Source: Methylobacterium sp. J-070
Lineage (GTDB): Bacteria; Pseudomonadota; Alphaproteobacteria; Rhizobiales; Beijerinckiaceae
Assembly: GCF_022829385.1 (NCBI RefSeq)
Contig: NZ_JAKSXX010000066.1
Span: 1-64,000 of the forward strand
DNA: 64,000 nt
Direction: 5' to 3'
The position numbers and the translations under genes are program-made. The notes beneath the pieces were generated by a model. The model worked only from the letters and a program-made list of their open reading frames with translations, searched no databases and had not been told where the DNA came from. Shown in pieces: positions 8,656 through 17,852 of the stretch (positions within the stretch are counted from its first letter, which is position 1; each line of letters begins with the position of its first letter).

Positions 8656-10173
8656 TTATTGCGCGCCGATCCGACGCACCGTCCACGTCGCCCAGTAGAC
8701 CGGCCGGCCGTAGAGGCTCGACGCGTCCCGTCCGGAGGCGGTGGGGGCCAGGCGGTCGAGCCAGGTCAGGAACCCGGCCTTCCCGGGATAGATCAAGGGC
8801 GTGTCGAGGTTGCCCTGCGCATCCGTCATCCAGAAATGCGCGCTGCGGTCGTAGCGTCCGCTGCCGTCGCCGCCCGAGCGCAGGCCGAGATAGGCCGGAG
8901 AGCGCCCCGCCTCCACCGGGTCGGCGTAGAGCTTGAGGGCGCCGATGCCGTCGAGGTTCAGGTCGGGCGTGTACTGCAGGCAGATATCGGCCACCGGGCC
9001 GCCGGGCGCGTTGGCCGGCCTTTGGCAGGTGTAGGACACCGCCCAGCGGGGCATGCCCTTGGCCTTCGCCGCGCGGACGAGGCTTCCGGGCGGCAGCGGC
9101 CCGGCGAGCTTGCGCGCCGCGGACCAGACCTTCGGGCCGGACAGGTCCGTGGCCGTGCGCAGGTAGAGCGCGGTGCGGCGTTTCTCGGGGGCGAGGCCGC
9201 AATCCTCGGGCAGCACGTCCGTGTAGACGTAGTGGTAGGTGCGATCGACGATGTTGATCGACCCGGCGAGGCCGTGGGTCTCGAAGGCCGGCGCCGTGCA
9301 GGCGGAGGCCACCGGCTTGCCGGTCTCGTCGAGCACCGCGGCCGGCGTCGGCGGCTCGCTCCGCCCGCGGCCTGCGCCGGCCTCGAATGGCGTCCAGGCG
9401 AGCCCATACCCGTCGGCGGTCCGGGTGCGGATCTCGAAGGTCTGGAAGTCGAGGGTCCGAGCCTCGATCTGGACTCGTCGCCGGACATCGGCCGGTCCGT
9501 CCGCCGGCGCGTCTGGCCCCGGCCCGCGACGGCGGCGCCGGTTGCCGCGCCCGGTATCCGCATCCTCCGCGCCGGCGACGCCCACGCGCTCCTGCCCGAG
9601 CAGGAACACGTAGCTGTAGGCTTCGCCGGCCCAGTCCCGGCCCGAGACTGCGATTGGGTCGCGGGGGCCGATCCCTTCGGCGGAGGGCGTCGGCTCCGAC
9701 CAGCCCCGGGTCCGCGCGGCTTCTTCCGGCAGCTCGACCCAGAACCGGTCGGCCGATGGCGGGAGCGTCGTGGCCAGGGCCTCGAAGGTCCGGCCGGTGC
9801 GCAGGGCGCCGCCGTCCCGGCTGTCCGTGGCGCGCCGCTCCGGACAGGCCTCGCCGCCACGGCGGGTCGCCACCGGCGTCTGCCCCTGGAACAGCGCCTG
9901 CAGGGGGCCCGGCGCCTCGGCGCGGGCGAGTCGCAGGATCTGCACACCGCGCACGAAGGCGCAGGGCGCCGGCGAGATCAGCACGCCCTCCGCCTCGGAG
10001 CCCTCGCGGCAGATCTCCAGGTCGCCGCCGGTGACGTAGCAGCTCGGCGCGCTGCCCTCGAAACCGGCCGGACGGGCTTCGACCGCCGCCGGCGCGGTCA
10101 GCGCAGCCGCGATCAGGGCGGCGAGCCCGGCCGCGCGGGTGGGCGCTGGCGCAGCGGCGCGCCGTGGCGACAC
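8656..10173 (-). CDS. secreted protein of unknown function, about 505 residues
   Basis: GTG at 10173 gives a Sec signal peptide directly (SPRRAAAPAPTRAAGLAALI, then AVEARPA); a start at 10236 would place 21 extra residues before it. The mature protein has at least seven Cys, scattered short beta-strand-like stretches (YSYVFLLGQE, TYHYVYTDVLPEDC, RWAVSYTCQ, SAHFWMTDAQGN) and a very Arg-rich low-complexity insert near the middle (GRGNRRRRRGPGP). The repeated strand pattern is compatible with a beta-propeller or beta-sandwich, but no family was recognised. It sits alone, 60 bases upstream of the CorC-like gene. Confidence 0.75.
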   Translation of the reverse strand: MSPRRAAAPAPTRAAGLAALIAAALTAPAAVEARPAGFEGSAPSCYVTGGDLEICREGSEAEGVLISPAPCAFVRGVQILRLARAEAPGPLQALFQGQTPVATRRGGEACPERRATDSRDGGALRTGRTFEALATTLPPSADRFWVELPEEAARTRGWSEPTPSAEGIGPRDPIAVSGRDWAGEAYSYVFLLGQERVGVAGAEDADTGRGNRRRRRGPGPDAPADGPADVRRRVQIEARTLDFQTFEIRTRTADGYGLAWTPFEAGAGRGRSEPPTPAAVLDETGKPVASACTAPAFETHGLAGSINIVDRTYHYVYTDVLPEDCGLAPEKRRTALYLRTATDLSGPKVWSAARKLAGPLPPGSLVRAAKAKGMPRWAVSYTCQRPANAPGGPVADICLQYTPDLNLDGIGALKLYADPVEAGRSPAYLGLRSGGDGSGRYDRSAHFWMTDAQGNLDTPLIYPGKAGFLTWLDRLAPTASGRDASSLYGRPVYWATWTVRRIGAQ

Positions 10174-10427
10174 GTTACGGCCTTTGGGATCGACGGTATC
10201 GGCAGGCGATGTCCCGGTAGTCTTCGAACAAACCACGTCTATCGCCAGTTTCGATCCGGTCGTCGGTGAAGTCGCGCAGGCTCTAACCCAGGGTCGACGG
10301 GCCGGGAAGGGGCGTCAACCACGCATGCCGCCTTCGCTGGGGATCGGGCGAACCCGGCGGCCGCTCGCCCGTTGTCGCGGCTTGAGGCCCAGCGGGCCCG
10401 ACCCCATCGGAAACCGGAGATCAGCGC

Positions 10428-10826
10428 ATGGACATCGCCGTCGAAACCGTCACCGACATCGTCATGCGACTGCGCGCGATCGAGGTGAAGGAGGGCAACA
10501 CCGATCCAGATTCGGGCTCGAACCCGATCGACGACGGCGCGACCGACGTCCTGATCTCCGGGACCGACGACGCCACGGAGTCCGAGGTCCGCGGCGTGAT
10601 CGCCGGGCTCGATGACGATGCCCGCGCGGAGCTGCTCGCCCTGTTCTACGTCGGCCGCGGCGACATGGAGCCGGAGGAATGGGGTGAGGCGGTCCGCTTC
10701 GCCCGGGAGCGCGAGGCCGCGGGAGAGGGCGTCGTGCCGACCCTGTTGGGCTCGCCGATCGCCGGCGATCTCCTGGAGGAAGGCCTCGATGCCCTGGGGC
10801 TCAGCCCCGACTTGCCGCCGGCCTGA
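10428..10826 (+). CDS. DUF3775 domain protein
   Basis: 132 residues, acidic. The ISGTDDATESEVRGVIAGLD region followed by ARAELLALFYVGRGDMEPEEW is the DUF3775 signature as I remember it; the family is small, mostly alphaproteobacterial and uncharacterised. There is no signal peptide or membrane segment. It ends 21 bases before the App1-like gene on the same strand and the two are probably cotranscribed. Confidence 0.8.
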   Translation: MDIAVETVTDIVMRLRAIEVKEGNTDPDSGSNPIDDGATDVLISGTDDATESEVRGVIAGLDDDARAELLALFYVGRGDMEPEEWGEAVRFAREREAAGEGVVPTLLGSPIAGDLLEEGLDALGLSPDLPPA

Positions 10827-10847
10827 GCGCCGGAACGGCCCGCTCTC

Positions 10848-12140
10848 ATGTCCAGGCGCTTGCGCAAGGGCGCCCTCAAGGCGCTGCGGGTCCTCACCCG
10901 GCCGGTCCGTCGCGCGCAGGGGCACGGCGGCAAGGGCCGCGGCGGATTGGTGGTCGAGCCCTATCGCGGCTACGGGTCCCGAGACGAGGTCTTCCTGATC
11001 GGCCGGGTGTTCCGCCAATCGCCCGGGATCCCCGGCGAGGACCCCGAATCGCTGCGGGCGCAGTGGCGCGACCTGCGGCGGCGCATCGCCCGGCGGAAGG
11101 TGGCGGGGGCGGCCGTGACGGCCCGGTTCGGCGGCGACGCCATCCGGGTCGAGACCGATCGCGACGGCTACTTCCGCGTGCACCTGCATCCGCACACGTC
11201 CCCGACGGAGGGCGGCGACTGGCACCCCATCGAGTTGCGCCTCGAGGCGGACCCGCCGATCCCCGCCGAGGGCGCGGTGTTCATCCCGCCCGAACGCTCC
11301 CGATGCGTGGTGGTCAGCGACATCGACGACACGGTCATGCGCACCGGCGTCGCTAACAAGTTGAAGATGCTCTGGCGGCTGTTCGTGGAGGATGCCGAGA
11401 GCCGGGTCGCCTTCCCGGGCGTCGCCGCCCTGTACCGGGCGCTCCATGCCGGCGCCGGCGGTGCCGAGGGCAACCCGATGCTCTACGTCTCGCGCGCGCC
11501 CTGGGGACTCTATGAGATGCTCTCGGAGTTCTTCCAGCGGCACGGGATCCCGGCCGGGCCGGTGCTGTTCCTGCGGGAATGGGGGCTGTCCTGGACCCAT
11601 CCCCTGCCGCGCCGGGCGACGCATCACAAGCAGGCCCTGATCCGGCACATGCTGTCCCTCTATCGCGACCGGCCCTTCGTGCTGATCGGCGACAGCGGCC
11701 AGCACGATCCCGAGGTCTACGCGCAGATCGTCGAGGAGAACCCGGGGCGGATCCTGGCGGTGTACATCCGCAACGTGTCGCGCAACGCCGCCCGGGTCGA
11801 GGAGATCGTGCGCCTCGCCGACGCCGTGGCCCGGGCCGGGTCCAGCCTCGTGCTCGCCGCCGACAGCGTCGCCATGGCCGAGCACGCAGCGGCGATCGGG
11901 CTGATACCCGCCGAGGCCGTGACAGGCGTCGCCGACGAGCACGCCGCTGCGGCGGAGACCGGGCCGCGGCGGGAGACCGCCCGGATCACCCCGGAACCCG
12001 CGGGGACCGACGGCACCGCGGCGGAGGCTCCGATCACCCCGGAGGCGATCGCGGAAGCGCTCGCCGGCGACGGCGCCGTGCCGGCGACCCTGGTGGTCGA
12101 GCCGGACAAGCCGGCGGCGCTGCCGAGACTGGAACCCTGA
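10848..12140 (+). CDS. App1-family (DUF2183) phosphatase
   Basis: 430 residues. The central HAD-like catalytic segment has VVSDIDDTVMRT with the DxDxT motif (Asp158, Asp160), then MLYVSRAPWGLY, THHKQALI (motif-III Lys) and LIGDSGQHDPEVY (motif IV). Yeast App1 is a Mg2+-dependent phosphatidate phosphatase; bacterial members are assumed to act on phospholipid phosphates. The N-terminal 150 residues form a beta-rich domain seen in bacterial members. The last 80 residues are Ala/Pro/Glu-rich and probably disordered. No transmembrane segment was seen. Confidence 0.88.
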   Translation: MSRRLRKGALKALRVLTRPVRRAQGHGGKGRGGLVVEPYRGYGSRDEVFLIGRVFRQSPGIPGEDPESLRAQWRDLRRRIARRKVAGAAVTARFGGDAIRVETDRDGYFRVHLHPHTSPTEGGDWHPIELRLEADPPIPAEGAVFIPPERSRCVVVSDIDDTVMRTGVANKLKMLWRLFVEDAESRVAFPGVAALYRALHAGAGGAEGNPMLYVSRAPWGLYEMLSEFFQRHGIPAGPVLFLREWGLSWTHPLPRRATHHKQALIRHMLSLYRDRPFVLIGDSGQHDPEVYAQIVEENPGRILAVYIRNVSRNAARVEEIVRLADAVARAGSSLVLAADSVAMAEHAAAIGLIPAEAVTGVADEHAAAAETGPRRETARITPEPAGTDGTAAEAPITPEAIAEALAGDGAVPATLVVEPDKPAALPRLEP

Positions 12141-12146
12141 ACGCTC

Positions 12147-12168
12147 GGCCCCGATCGTCGCCGGGGCC
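12147..12168 (+). terminator. terminator-like hairpin after the App1 gene
   Basis: A 7-bp GC-only stem, GGCCCCG and CGGGGCC, with an 8-base loop begins 6 bases after the stop codon. The downstream sequence is not T-rich. Confidence 0.45.
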
Positions 12169-12400
12169 GCTTCAGCGGGCTGGTTTGTCACAAGGTTCGT
12201 GCGGCTATGCATTCGACGACCTTGCGACAAGCGGATCAGGGAAGGGATCCGGGTGGGCCCTCGCGCAGGCTACGCCCGCCGTCGAACGGTCGAGTTCCGG
12301 CTTCGCGCGGTTGGGGGCTAGATCGGGGGAGCAGCGCGGTGACGGGGCCTCCTTTTCGCCGACCCTGCGCGACCGGCGCGGCATAACCGGAGAGCCGGCG

Positions 12401-12766
12401 GTGATCGACGGCGTGAAGGCCGTTGTGATTCAGCCTCGGCAGATGCTCGACGCCCACAGCAACCGCGCGCTCCTGCACCGCCAGGGTGGCGACTACGTCT
12501 GCAATCCGTGCGCGGCCGGCTCCTCGGAAGCGATCCTGATGGTCGGCGGCGACGGCTGCACGGTCATCTCGGCGGATCATCGCATGCCGCCCGAGGCGCG
12601 CTGCCCGGCCGCCGAAGCTGAAAGCGAGGGCAACCCGCCGGGATGCCCCCTTGGTGTGATGCAATGCAGCATCCCGTGCGGCGCACTTCACATCACCGAC
12701 GCGATGCATAGGTCTCGGCGTCCCCAAGCCGATCCAGGCACTTCCCGCTTTCCGGGAGCCAACACG
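12401..12766 (+). other. coding-like stretch of unclear status
   Basis: GTG at 12401 has GGAGAG six bases upstream. For about 80 codons the plus frame shows the genome's coding pattern (third positions nearly all G or C, second positions mixed), with a Cys-containing translation (VCNPCAAGSS, VGGDGC). After about 12640 codon bias fades although the frame stays open into the next gene. It may be a separate short gene ended by a frameshift, a remnant, or the N-terminus of a 207-residue protein ending at 13024. The preceding 12169-12400 holds nothing I can support. No family was recognised. Confidence 0.3.
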
Positions 12767-13024
12767 TTGCAAACCTACACCCTTGCGATCTCCGACGGCG
12801 TACTGTTCGCCTGCCTGCCGGACGAGGCCGACATCTCGGCCGCGATCACCGATGCGACCGCCGTGAGCTACGGCTTCGGCCTCAACCTCGACATCGTCCG
12901 CGGGGCGACGTTGACCGACGCCGCCAGGCCGGAGGACGAGGTCCTCTGGCAGGAAGGGTCCGACAGCGAGCTGCTGGACGCTACGGGGCGCCGCTTCCGC
13001 TACGCCGTCCGCCGCCCGTCCTGA
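12767..13024 (+). CDS. small hypothetical protein of 85 residues
   Basis: A clearly coding stretch by codon use, with the translation beginning QTYTLAISDGVLFACLPDE and then an acidic C-terminal half. The best local start is TTG at 12767, with GGGAG eight bases before it. GTG at 12401 is an in-frame alternative that would fuse it to the preceding coding-like stretch. There is one Cys and no signal peptide or membrane segment. It ends 53 bases before the MFS transporter gene. Function unknown. Confidence 0.6.
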   Translation: MQTYTLAISDGVLFACLPDEADISAAITDATAVSYGFGLNLDIVRGATLTDAARPEDEVLWQEGSDSELLDATGRRFRYAVRRPS

Positions 13025-13077
13025 CGGATCCGAGGGTTGGCTGACGCGGGACCGCCCGGGGATGCTAAGCTCCTCGG

Positions 13078-14247
13078 ATGCGGAACCCGGCGATCAGGAC
13101 TGAACGGCGGGGAGGCCTCGCCCGGTTCGTGGTCGTGTACGCCGCGCTCTACGGCGCCTACGGCAGCCTCTCGCCGATCCTGCCGGGCTTCCTGGCCGAA
13201 CGGGGCCTGACGCCGGGCCAGATCGGTGCGCTCCTGGCCGCAGCCGGAGCCCTCCGGCTCCTCGTCGGACCCCTGGCGGGATCCTACGCCGACCGGCGCA
13301 GGGCAGGCCGCGGCGTCCTCGCCGCGAGCCTCGTGCTCGCCGGTTCGGCCACCCTGGCGCATCTCCCGGCCGCGGGGTTCCTGCAGCTCCTCGGCGCGGG
13401 ACTCGCCTATGGCGTCGGGACCGCGGCGCCCGCGCCGCTCGCGGACGCGCTGACGCTGGCGGCCGCACGCGGCGGCGCCGTCTTCCAGTACGGATGGGTC
13501 CGCGCTGCCGGATCGGCGGCCTTCATCGCCGCGACCGTCGCGGCGGGCCGGGTCATCGAGGCGAACGGCCTCGCCATTCCGGTGGTCGCGAGCGGGGTCC
13601 TGTTCCTCGCGGCCGCCGCGGCGGTCCTGACCCTCCCGATCGCCCCGAAGGTCGCCGCCGAGACAGGATCGTCGCCCTGGCGCGGCCTCGCCAGCCTGAT
13701 CAAACGGCCGCGCTTTCGCCGGACCGTGGCAGCCGCCGCGCTCGTGATCGGCGCGCACGCGATGCATGACGGGTTCGCGATGATCCTGTGGCGCGAATCC
13801 GGGATCGGGGCCGGCACCGCCGGTCTGCTCTGGTCGGAATCGGTGGCGGCCGAGGTGCTAATCTTCCTGCTCGTCGGCCCGCTGCTCCTGGGACGGATCG
13901 GCCTTCCCGCCGGTGTCGCTGTGGCGGCCTGTGCCGGCGCCCTGCGCTGGATCGTGCTGGGCTCGACCACCGCGATCCCCTGGATCGCCGCTGTCGAGGC
14001 GCTCCACGGCTTCAGCTTCGCGCTGCTGCACCTCGCCTGCCTGGGTCTGATCGAGGAGGCGACGCCTGCGGACCTGCGCGCCACCGCGCTCGCGCTCTAC
14101 GGGACCCTGGGCCTCGGCCTGTCCGGGGTGCTCGCCACGCTGGCCTCCGGATCGCTCTACGGGGCGTTCGGGGCGAAGGCCTTCTGGGCCATGGCGGCGA
14201 TCAGCCTGGCAGCCCTGCCGCTGGTGCCTGGACTGAGGCGACGCTGA
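13078..14247 (+). CDS. major facilitator superfamily transporter, PPP/HcaT-like
   Basis: 389 residues with about 12 hydrophobic segments. The GSLSPILPGFLAERGLTPGQIG opening (read in two parts) and ADRRRAGRG loop between segments 2 and 3 fit the MFS_1-like/phenylpropionate permease group (3-phenylpropionic acid transporter family). The inner-membrane substrate is unknown; members of this group are often assigned to aromatic acids or nucleosides without proof. It is followed 64 bases later by priA in the same direction. Confidence 0.85.
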   Translation: MRNPAIRTERRGGLARFVVVYAALYGAYGSLSPILPGFLAERGLTPGQIGALLAAAGALRLLVGPLAGSYADRRRAGRGVLAASLVLAGSATLAHLPAAGFLQLLGAGLAYGVGTAAPAPLADALTLAAARGGAVFQYGWVRAAGSAAFIAATVAAGRVIEANGLAIPVVASGVLFLAAAAAVLTLPIAPKVAAETGSSPWRGLASLIKRPRFRRTVAAAALVIGAHAMHDGFAMILWRESGIGAGTAGLLWSESVAAEVLIFLLVGPLLLGRIGLPAGVAVAACAGALRWIVLGSTTAIPWIAAVEALHGFSFALLHLACLGLIEEATPADLRATALALYGTLGLGLSGVLATLASGSLYGAFGAKAFWAMAAISLAALPLVPGLRRR

Positions 14248-14311
14248 GGCGGCGGGTTCTTTTCCTCCGGTGTATGGTACGGAGCCGGAACGGAGCCGCC
14301 CAAATGTCTGC

Positions 14312-16513
14312 ATGCCCCTCGTCGCCGAGATCCTGATCCCGCTCGCCCTCGATACGCCCTACAGCTACGTGGTGCCGGCCGGTCTCGATCTCACCGCGGG
14401 CGACGTGGTGCAGGTCCCGCTGGGTCCCCGCGAGATCGTCGGGGTCGTCTGGGGGCTGACGCAGACCGGCGGCGGCTCCAACCTGCGGCCGGTGACCGGC
14501 CGCTTGCCCTATCCGCCGCTCTCGGAGCCGCTGCGCAGCCTCGTCGACTGGATCGCCCGGTACACCCTGGCGCCGAAGGGTTCGGCGCTGGCGATGGTGC
14601 TGCGCCTGCCCGACGAGGCCGCCGCCGTTGAGACCGTCCGGGTCGCCGTGCGCATCACCGACAAGCCGCCCGCCCGGCCCACGCCGGCCCGTACCAAGGT
14701 GCTGGCGGTCGCCGCCGACGGCGCGTTGCGCGGCAAGAGCGCGCTCGCCCGGGAAGCCGGCGTCTCGCTCTCGGTGATCGACGGGCTCGTCGACGACGGC
14801 GCCCTGGAGGCCATCGCGGTCGAGCCGGAACCGGTCGCCCCACGCCCCGATCCGGACTTCCCGCGCACGCCGCTCTCGCGCGCCCAGGCCGAGGCCGTCA
14901 CGGCGCTGGTCGATGGGTTCCCGTGGCACCAATCCCCCGGTGCGAACCCGGAGGCCCGGCCGGCGGAGAACAGGCCGGTCCTGCTGGAGGGGGTCACCGG
15001 ATCCGGCAAGACCGAGGTCTACTTCGAGGCGGTGGCGGCCTGCATCCGGGCGGGGAAGCAGGCGCTGATCCTGATGCCCGAGATCGCCCTGACGGCGCAG
15101 TTCCTCGATCGCTTCGCCGCCCGGTTCGGCGTCCGTCCGGCGGCATGGCATTCCGGGATCGGCGGCAAGCGGCGCGAACGCCTGCGCGCGGCCGTGGCGG
15201 AGGGCGAGGCACTGGTGGTGGTCGGCGCGCGCTCGGCCCTGTTCCTGCCCTTCGACCGCCTCGGCCTGATCGTGGTCGATGAGGAGCACGAGACCGCCTA
15301 CAAGCAGGAGGACGGCGTCCACTACCATGCCCGCGACATGGCCGTGGTGCGCGGACGCCTCGAGGGCTGCCCGGTGGTGCTGACCTCGGCGACGCCCGCC
15401 ATCGAGACGCGGGTGAACGCATCCCGTGGGCGCTACCGGCACGTGCTGCTCCCGGAGCGCTTCGGCGGACGGCGTCTGCCCGACATCGCGGCGATCGACA
15501 TGCGCCTCGACCAGCCCGAGCGCGGCCGCTTCCTCAGCCCGCCGCTGGTCAGCGCGGTGAAGCACACCCTGGAGCGGGGCGAGCAAGCGCTCCTGTTCCT
15601 TAACCGGCGCGGCTACGCACCCCTCACCCTGTGCCGGGCCTGCGGCCACCGCTACCAGTGCAAGAACTGCTCGACCTGGCTGGTCGAACACCGCTTCCGC
15701 CGGGCCCTGGTCTGCCACCAGTGCGGCTACACCGAGCGCCGGCCCGAGGCCTGCAGCGCCTGCGGCACCTTCGACAATCTCACCGCCTGCGGGCCCGGCG
15801 TCGAGCGGATCGCCGAGGAGGCCGCCGCCCTGTTTCCGGACCGGCGCATCGTCGTCCTGTCGAGCGATTTTCCCGGCGGCGCCGAGCGCCTGCGGCAGGA
15901 GCTCGACGCGGTGGCGGCGGGGGAGTGCGACCTCGTCATCGGCACGCAGCTGGTGGCCAAGGGCCACAACTTCCCCGGGCTGACCCTGGTGGGGGTCCTC
16001 GACGCCGATATCGGGCTCACTTCCGGTGACCCCCGGGCCGCGGAGCGCACCTTCCAGCTGCTCCAGCAGGTGACCGGCCGAGCCGGGCGGGGCGAGAAGC
16101 CCGGGCGCGCGCTGGTCCAGACCTATCAGCCCGACCACCCGGTGATCGCGGCCCTCCTCTCGGGCGACGCCGAGCGCTTCTACGCCGAGGAGATCCAGGC
16201 CCGCGAGGCGGCCGGGCTGCCGCCGTTCGGTCGCCTCGCCGCGCTGATCGTCTCGGCGAGCGACCGCGCGGTGGCGGAGGCGCACGGGCAGGCTCTCGCC
16301 CGCGCCGCCGATCCGCCGGAGGGCGTGATGGTGCTGGGGCCGGCCGAGGCGCCGCTGGCGCTGGTGCGCGGCCGCTATCGCTTCCGCCTCCTCGTGAAGA
16401 CCGAGCGCAACGTCGACCTGCAGGCGTACCTGCGCGGCTGGATCGCCCGCGGGCCGAAGGTGCGGGGCAACGTCCGCGTCGCGATCGATGTCGACCCGCA
16501 GAGCTTTTTATAG
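14312..16513 (+). CDS. priA: primosomal protein N' (replication restart helicase PriA)
   Basis: Recognises stalled forks and reloads the replicative helicase. From ATG at 14312 the protein has 733 residues, normal for the family. The N-terminal 3'-DNA-binding domain (1-110) is followed by a winged-helix region. The helicase core has GVTGSGKT at 227-234, the DEEH Walker B box, and a zinc module with eight cysteines (CRACG, CKNC, CHQC, CSAC) inserted in the second lobe. The GDPRAAERTFQLLQQVTGRAGR segment (motifs V-VI, in parts) is present. The frame is open to 14270 but the extra 14 residues do not look native. Confidence 0.95.
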   Translation: MPLVAEILIPLALDTPYSYVVPAGLDLTAGDVVQVPLGPREIVGVVWGLTQTGGGSNLRPVTGRLPYPPLSEPLRSLVDWIARYTLAPKGSALAMVLRLPDEAAAVETVRVAVRITDKPPARPTPARTKVLAVAADGALRGKSALAREAGVSLSVIDGLVDDGALEAIAVEPEPVAPRPDPDFPRTPLSRAQAEAVTALVDGFPWHQSPGANPEARPAENRPVLLEGVTGSGKTEVYFEAVAACIRAGKQALILMPEIALTAQFLDRFAARFGVRPAAWHSGIGGKRRERLRAAVAEGEALVVVGARSALFLPFDRLGLIVVDEEHETAYKQEDGVHYHARDMAVVRGRLEGCPVVLTSATPAIETRVNASRGRYRHVLLPERFGGRRLPDIAAIDMRLDQPERGRFLSPPLVSAVKHTLERGEQALLFLNRRGYAPLTLCRACGHRYQCKNCSTWLVEHRFRRALVCHQCGYTERRPEACSACGTFDNLTACGPGVERIAEEAAALFPDRRIVVLSSDFPGGAERLRQELDAVAAGECDLVIGTQLVAKGHNFPGLTLVGVLDADIGLTSGDPRAAERTFQLLQQVTGRAGRGEKPGRALVQTYQPDHPVIAALLSGDAERFYAEEIQAREAAGLPPFGRLAALIVSASDRAVAEAHGQALARAADPPEGVMVLGPAEAPLALVRGRYRFRLLVKTERNVDLQAYLRGWIARGPKVRGNVRVAIDVDPQSFL

Positions 16514-16691
16514 GACACTTCGCGCGCTTCCCGGCGAGGCGGGCGCCGTGTCGCTGTCAGGAAGCCCGATAGAGCGACGGTTTTGGGCCGTGTCGGATCG
16601 CGACGCGATCGGGTATGGCTCTGGCCGCGGGCGGCGGACCCGGAGCCGGAGACCGGCGACGGGACGCGGGCGGTTCCCGGAGGATCGATCA

Positions 16692-17054
16692 GTGCTGACC
16701 TACACCAAGACGCCGGATTCGAACGTCGCCGAGATCGTGGTCGACGGAAAGATCACCGACGACGAGATGAACGCGGCGATGACCGCCATGAAGGCCGATC
16801 TCGACAAGGGCGGCAAGATCAAGCTGCTCGAGGACATCCGCGCCTTCGAGGGCATGGAGCCGGCGGCGTTCTTCAAGGACCCGCGCTTCGGCATCTCGAT
16901 GATGAAGAGCATCAGCCACGTCGCCCTGGTGACCGATGCGCCCTGGTTGAAGGCGCTCGCGGAGACCTTCAATTTCGTCTCGCCGACCCAGATCAAGGTG
17001 TTCGACCGGGCCCGGCTGAACGAGGCGCGCACCTGGCTCGCCGCAGCCGCCTGA
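16692..17054 (+). CDS. STAS/SpoIIAA-like domain protein
   Basis: GTG at 16692 preceded by GGAGG eight bases away gives 120 residues. The sequence (AEIVVDGKITDDEMNAAMTA, GKIKLLEDIRAFEGMEP, SHVALVTDAPWLK) matches the SpoIIAA-like/SEC14-type STAS family, a small alpha/beta fold of unknown ligand. It is cytoplasmic. The 178-base gap after priA holds no gene or clear hairpin. Confidence 0.8.
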   Translation: MLTYTKTPDSNVAEIVVDGKITDDEMNAAMTAMKADLDKGGKIKLLEDIRAFEGMEPAAFFKDPRFGISMMKSISHVALVTDAPWLKALAETFNFVSPTQIKVFDRARLNEARTWLAAAA

Positions 17055-17159
17055 GCCGGCCGAAGCCGAACGCACCCGGCCCGGGCAGCCCCGCTTAAGG
17101 GAGCGTCGTCTTGTCCCGGGAAGCGTTGCCCGCCGCTCGGGACGATGCCATCGGTCGTC

Positions 17160-17549
17160 TCACTCGGCCTGCGCGGTGTGGTTATCGCTCCGCCGCGCGG
17201 TCCAGCGGCCCGAGCACAGCGAGGTCACCTTCCAGGTGCCCGCGCCGTTGCCGGCTCTGAGCCGCCCCGTCCCGGTGCCGCTCGCCGTGCCGTTGCTGAC
17301 GGTGAGCCCGACGCTGCCGTCCTCACCCACATGGCCACTCACGCGCGCCCCGGCGCTGCCCGAGATGAGCCGCACCTGGCCCTCGCGGATCGCCAACGCA
17401 TAGGTGTACCGGGCGCTGCACAGGCCGCTCTCCGTCACCAGTTCCACCGACCAGGTCCCGTTATGCGGGCCCATTTCCGCGCGGGCCGGCAGGCTTGCGG
17501 GGATGAGCAAGCCTGCGGCGACGGTCACAGCGGTGGTGAAATTGGCCAT
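17160..17549 (-). CDS. small secreted protein, unknown function
   Basis: From ATG at 17549 there are 129 residues beginning with a Sec signal peptide (ANFTTAVTVAAGLLIPASLP then ARA cleavage). The mature part has two Cys (GLCSARY and SLCSGRW) at either end of a beta-rich section (NGTWSVELVTESG, YTYALAIREGQVRLI, GTWKVTSLCSGRW), so a disulphide-closed small beta-barrel or lipocalin-like fold is possible. An upstream in-frame ATG at 17597 would bury the signal. Function unknown. Confidence 0.7.
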   Translation of the reverse strand: MANFTTAVTVAAGLLIPASLPARAEMGPHNGTWSVELVTESGLCSARYTYALAIREGQVRLISGSAGARVSGHVGEDGSVGLTVSNGTASGTGTGRLRAGNGAGTWKVTSLCSGRWTARRSDNHTAQAE

Positions 17550-17852
17550 AGCGTAGCAAACTTTCGGCAATGCGGTCGCCGCGCAAAGCGGCGTCAACCA
17601 GCGGAATAATCGATTGGGGATGAACCGACGCTAAACGACTGAAACTGCGACAATATGACCGTCTCCCGGCCCGGTCGATCCGGGCTTACGCCGCGTTCGT
17701 ATCGCGGAACAGTCAAGTTCGATCATGCCGAAACAGGAGACGGCGCCGCGGAGACAGATCCAGATCTGTGCCTCATCCCAAACGGCCGCATGACGGCGCG
17801 CCGGTCCCGGGCCGGAGGCTGGCGCGGAGACGATCCGGACGCCGAGGCGAAC
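17550..17852. other. intergenic stretch with two perfect dyads
   Basis: No gene is supported here. It contains GCCCGG-tcgat-CCGGGC at 17669-17685 and ACAGATC-ca-GATCTGT at 17754-17769. The second lies 84 bases past the end of the Trm112-LonN-thioredoxin operon and upstream of the secreted-protein gene. Either could be a transcription stop or an operator; neither is followed by a T-run on the relevant strand. Confidence 0.4.

Noticed and set aside
7396..10269. 957-codon open frame on the plus strand across the CorC-like gene and the secreted-protein gene
   Set aside because: It spans two genes and their gap, has Arg/Gly/His-rich shadow composition and no domain. The minus-strand frames explain the region.
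12236..12772. 178-codon minus-strand open frame in the App1-MFS gap
   Set aside because: It uses the same triplets as the plus frame. The plus frame has the higher third-position GC and more typical second-position composition, so the minus frame is the shadow.
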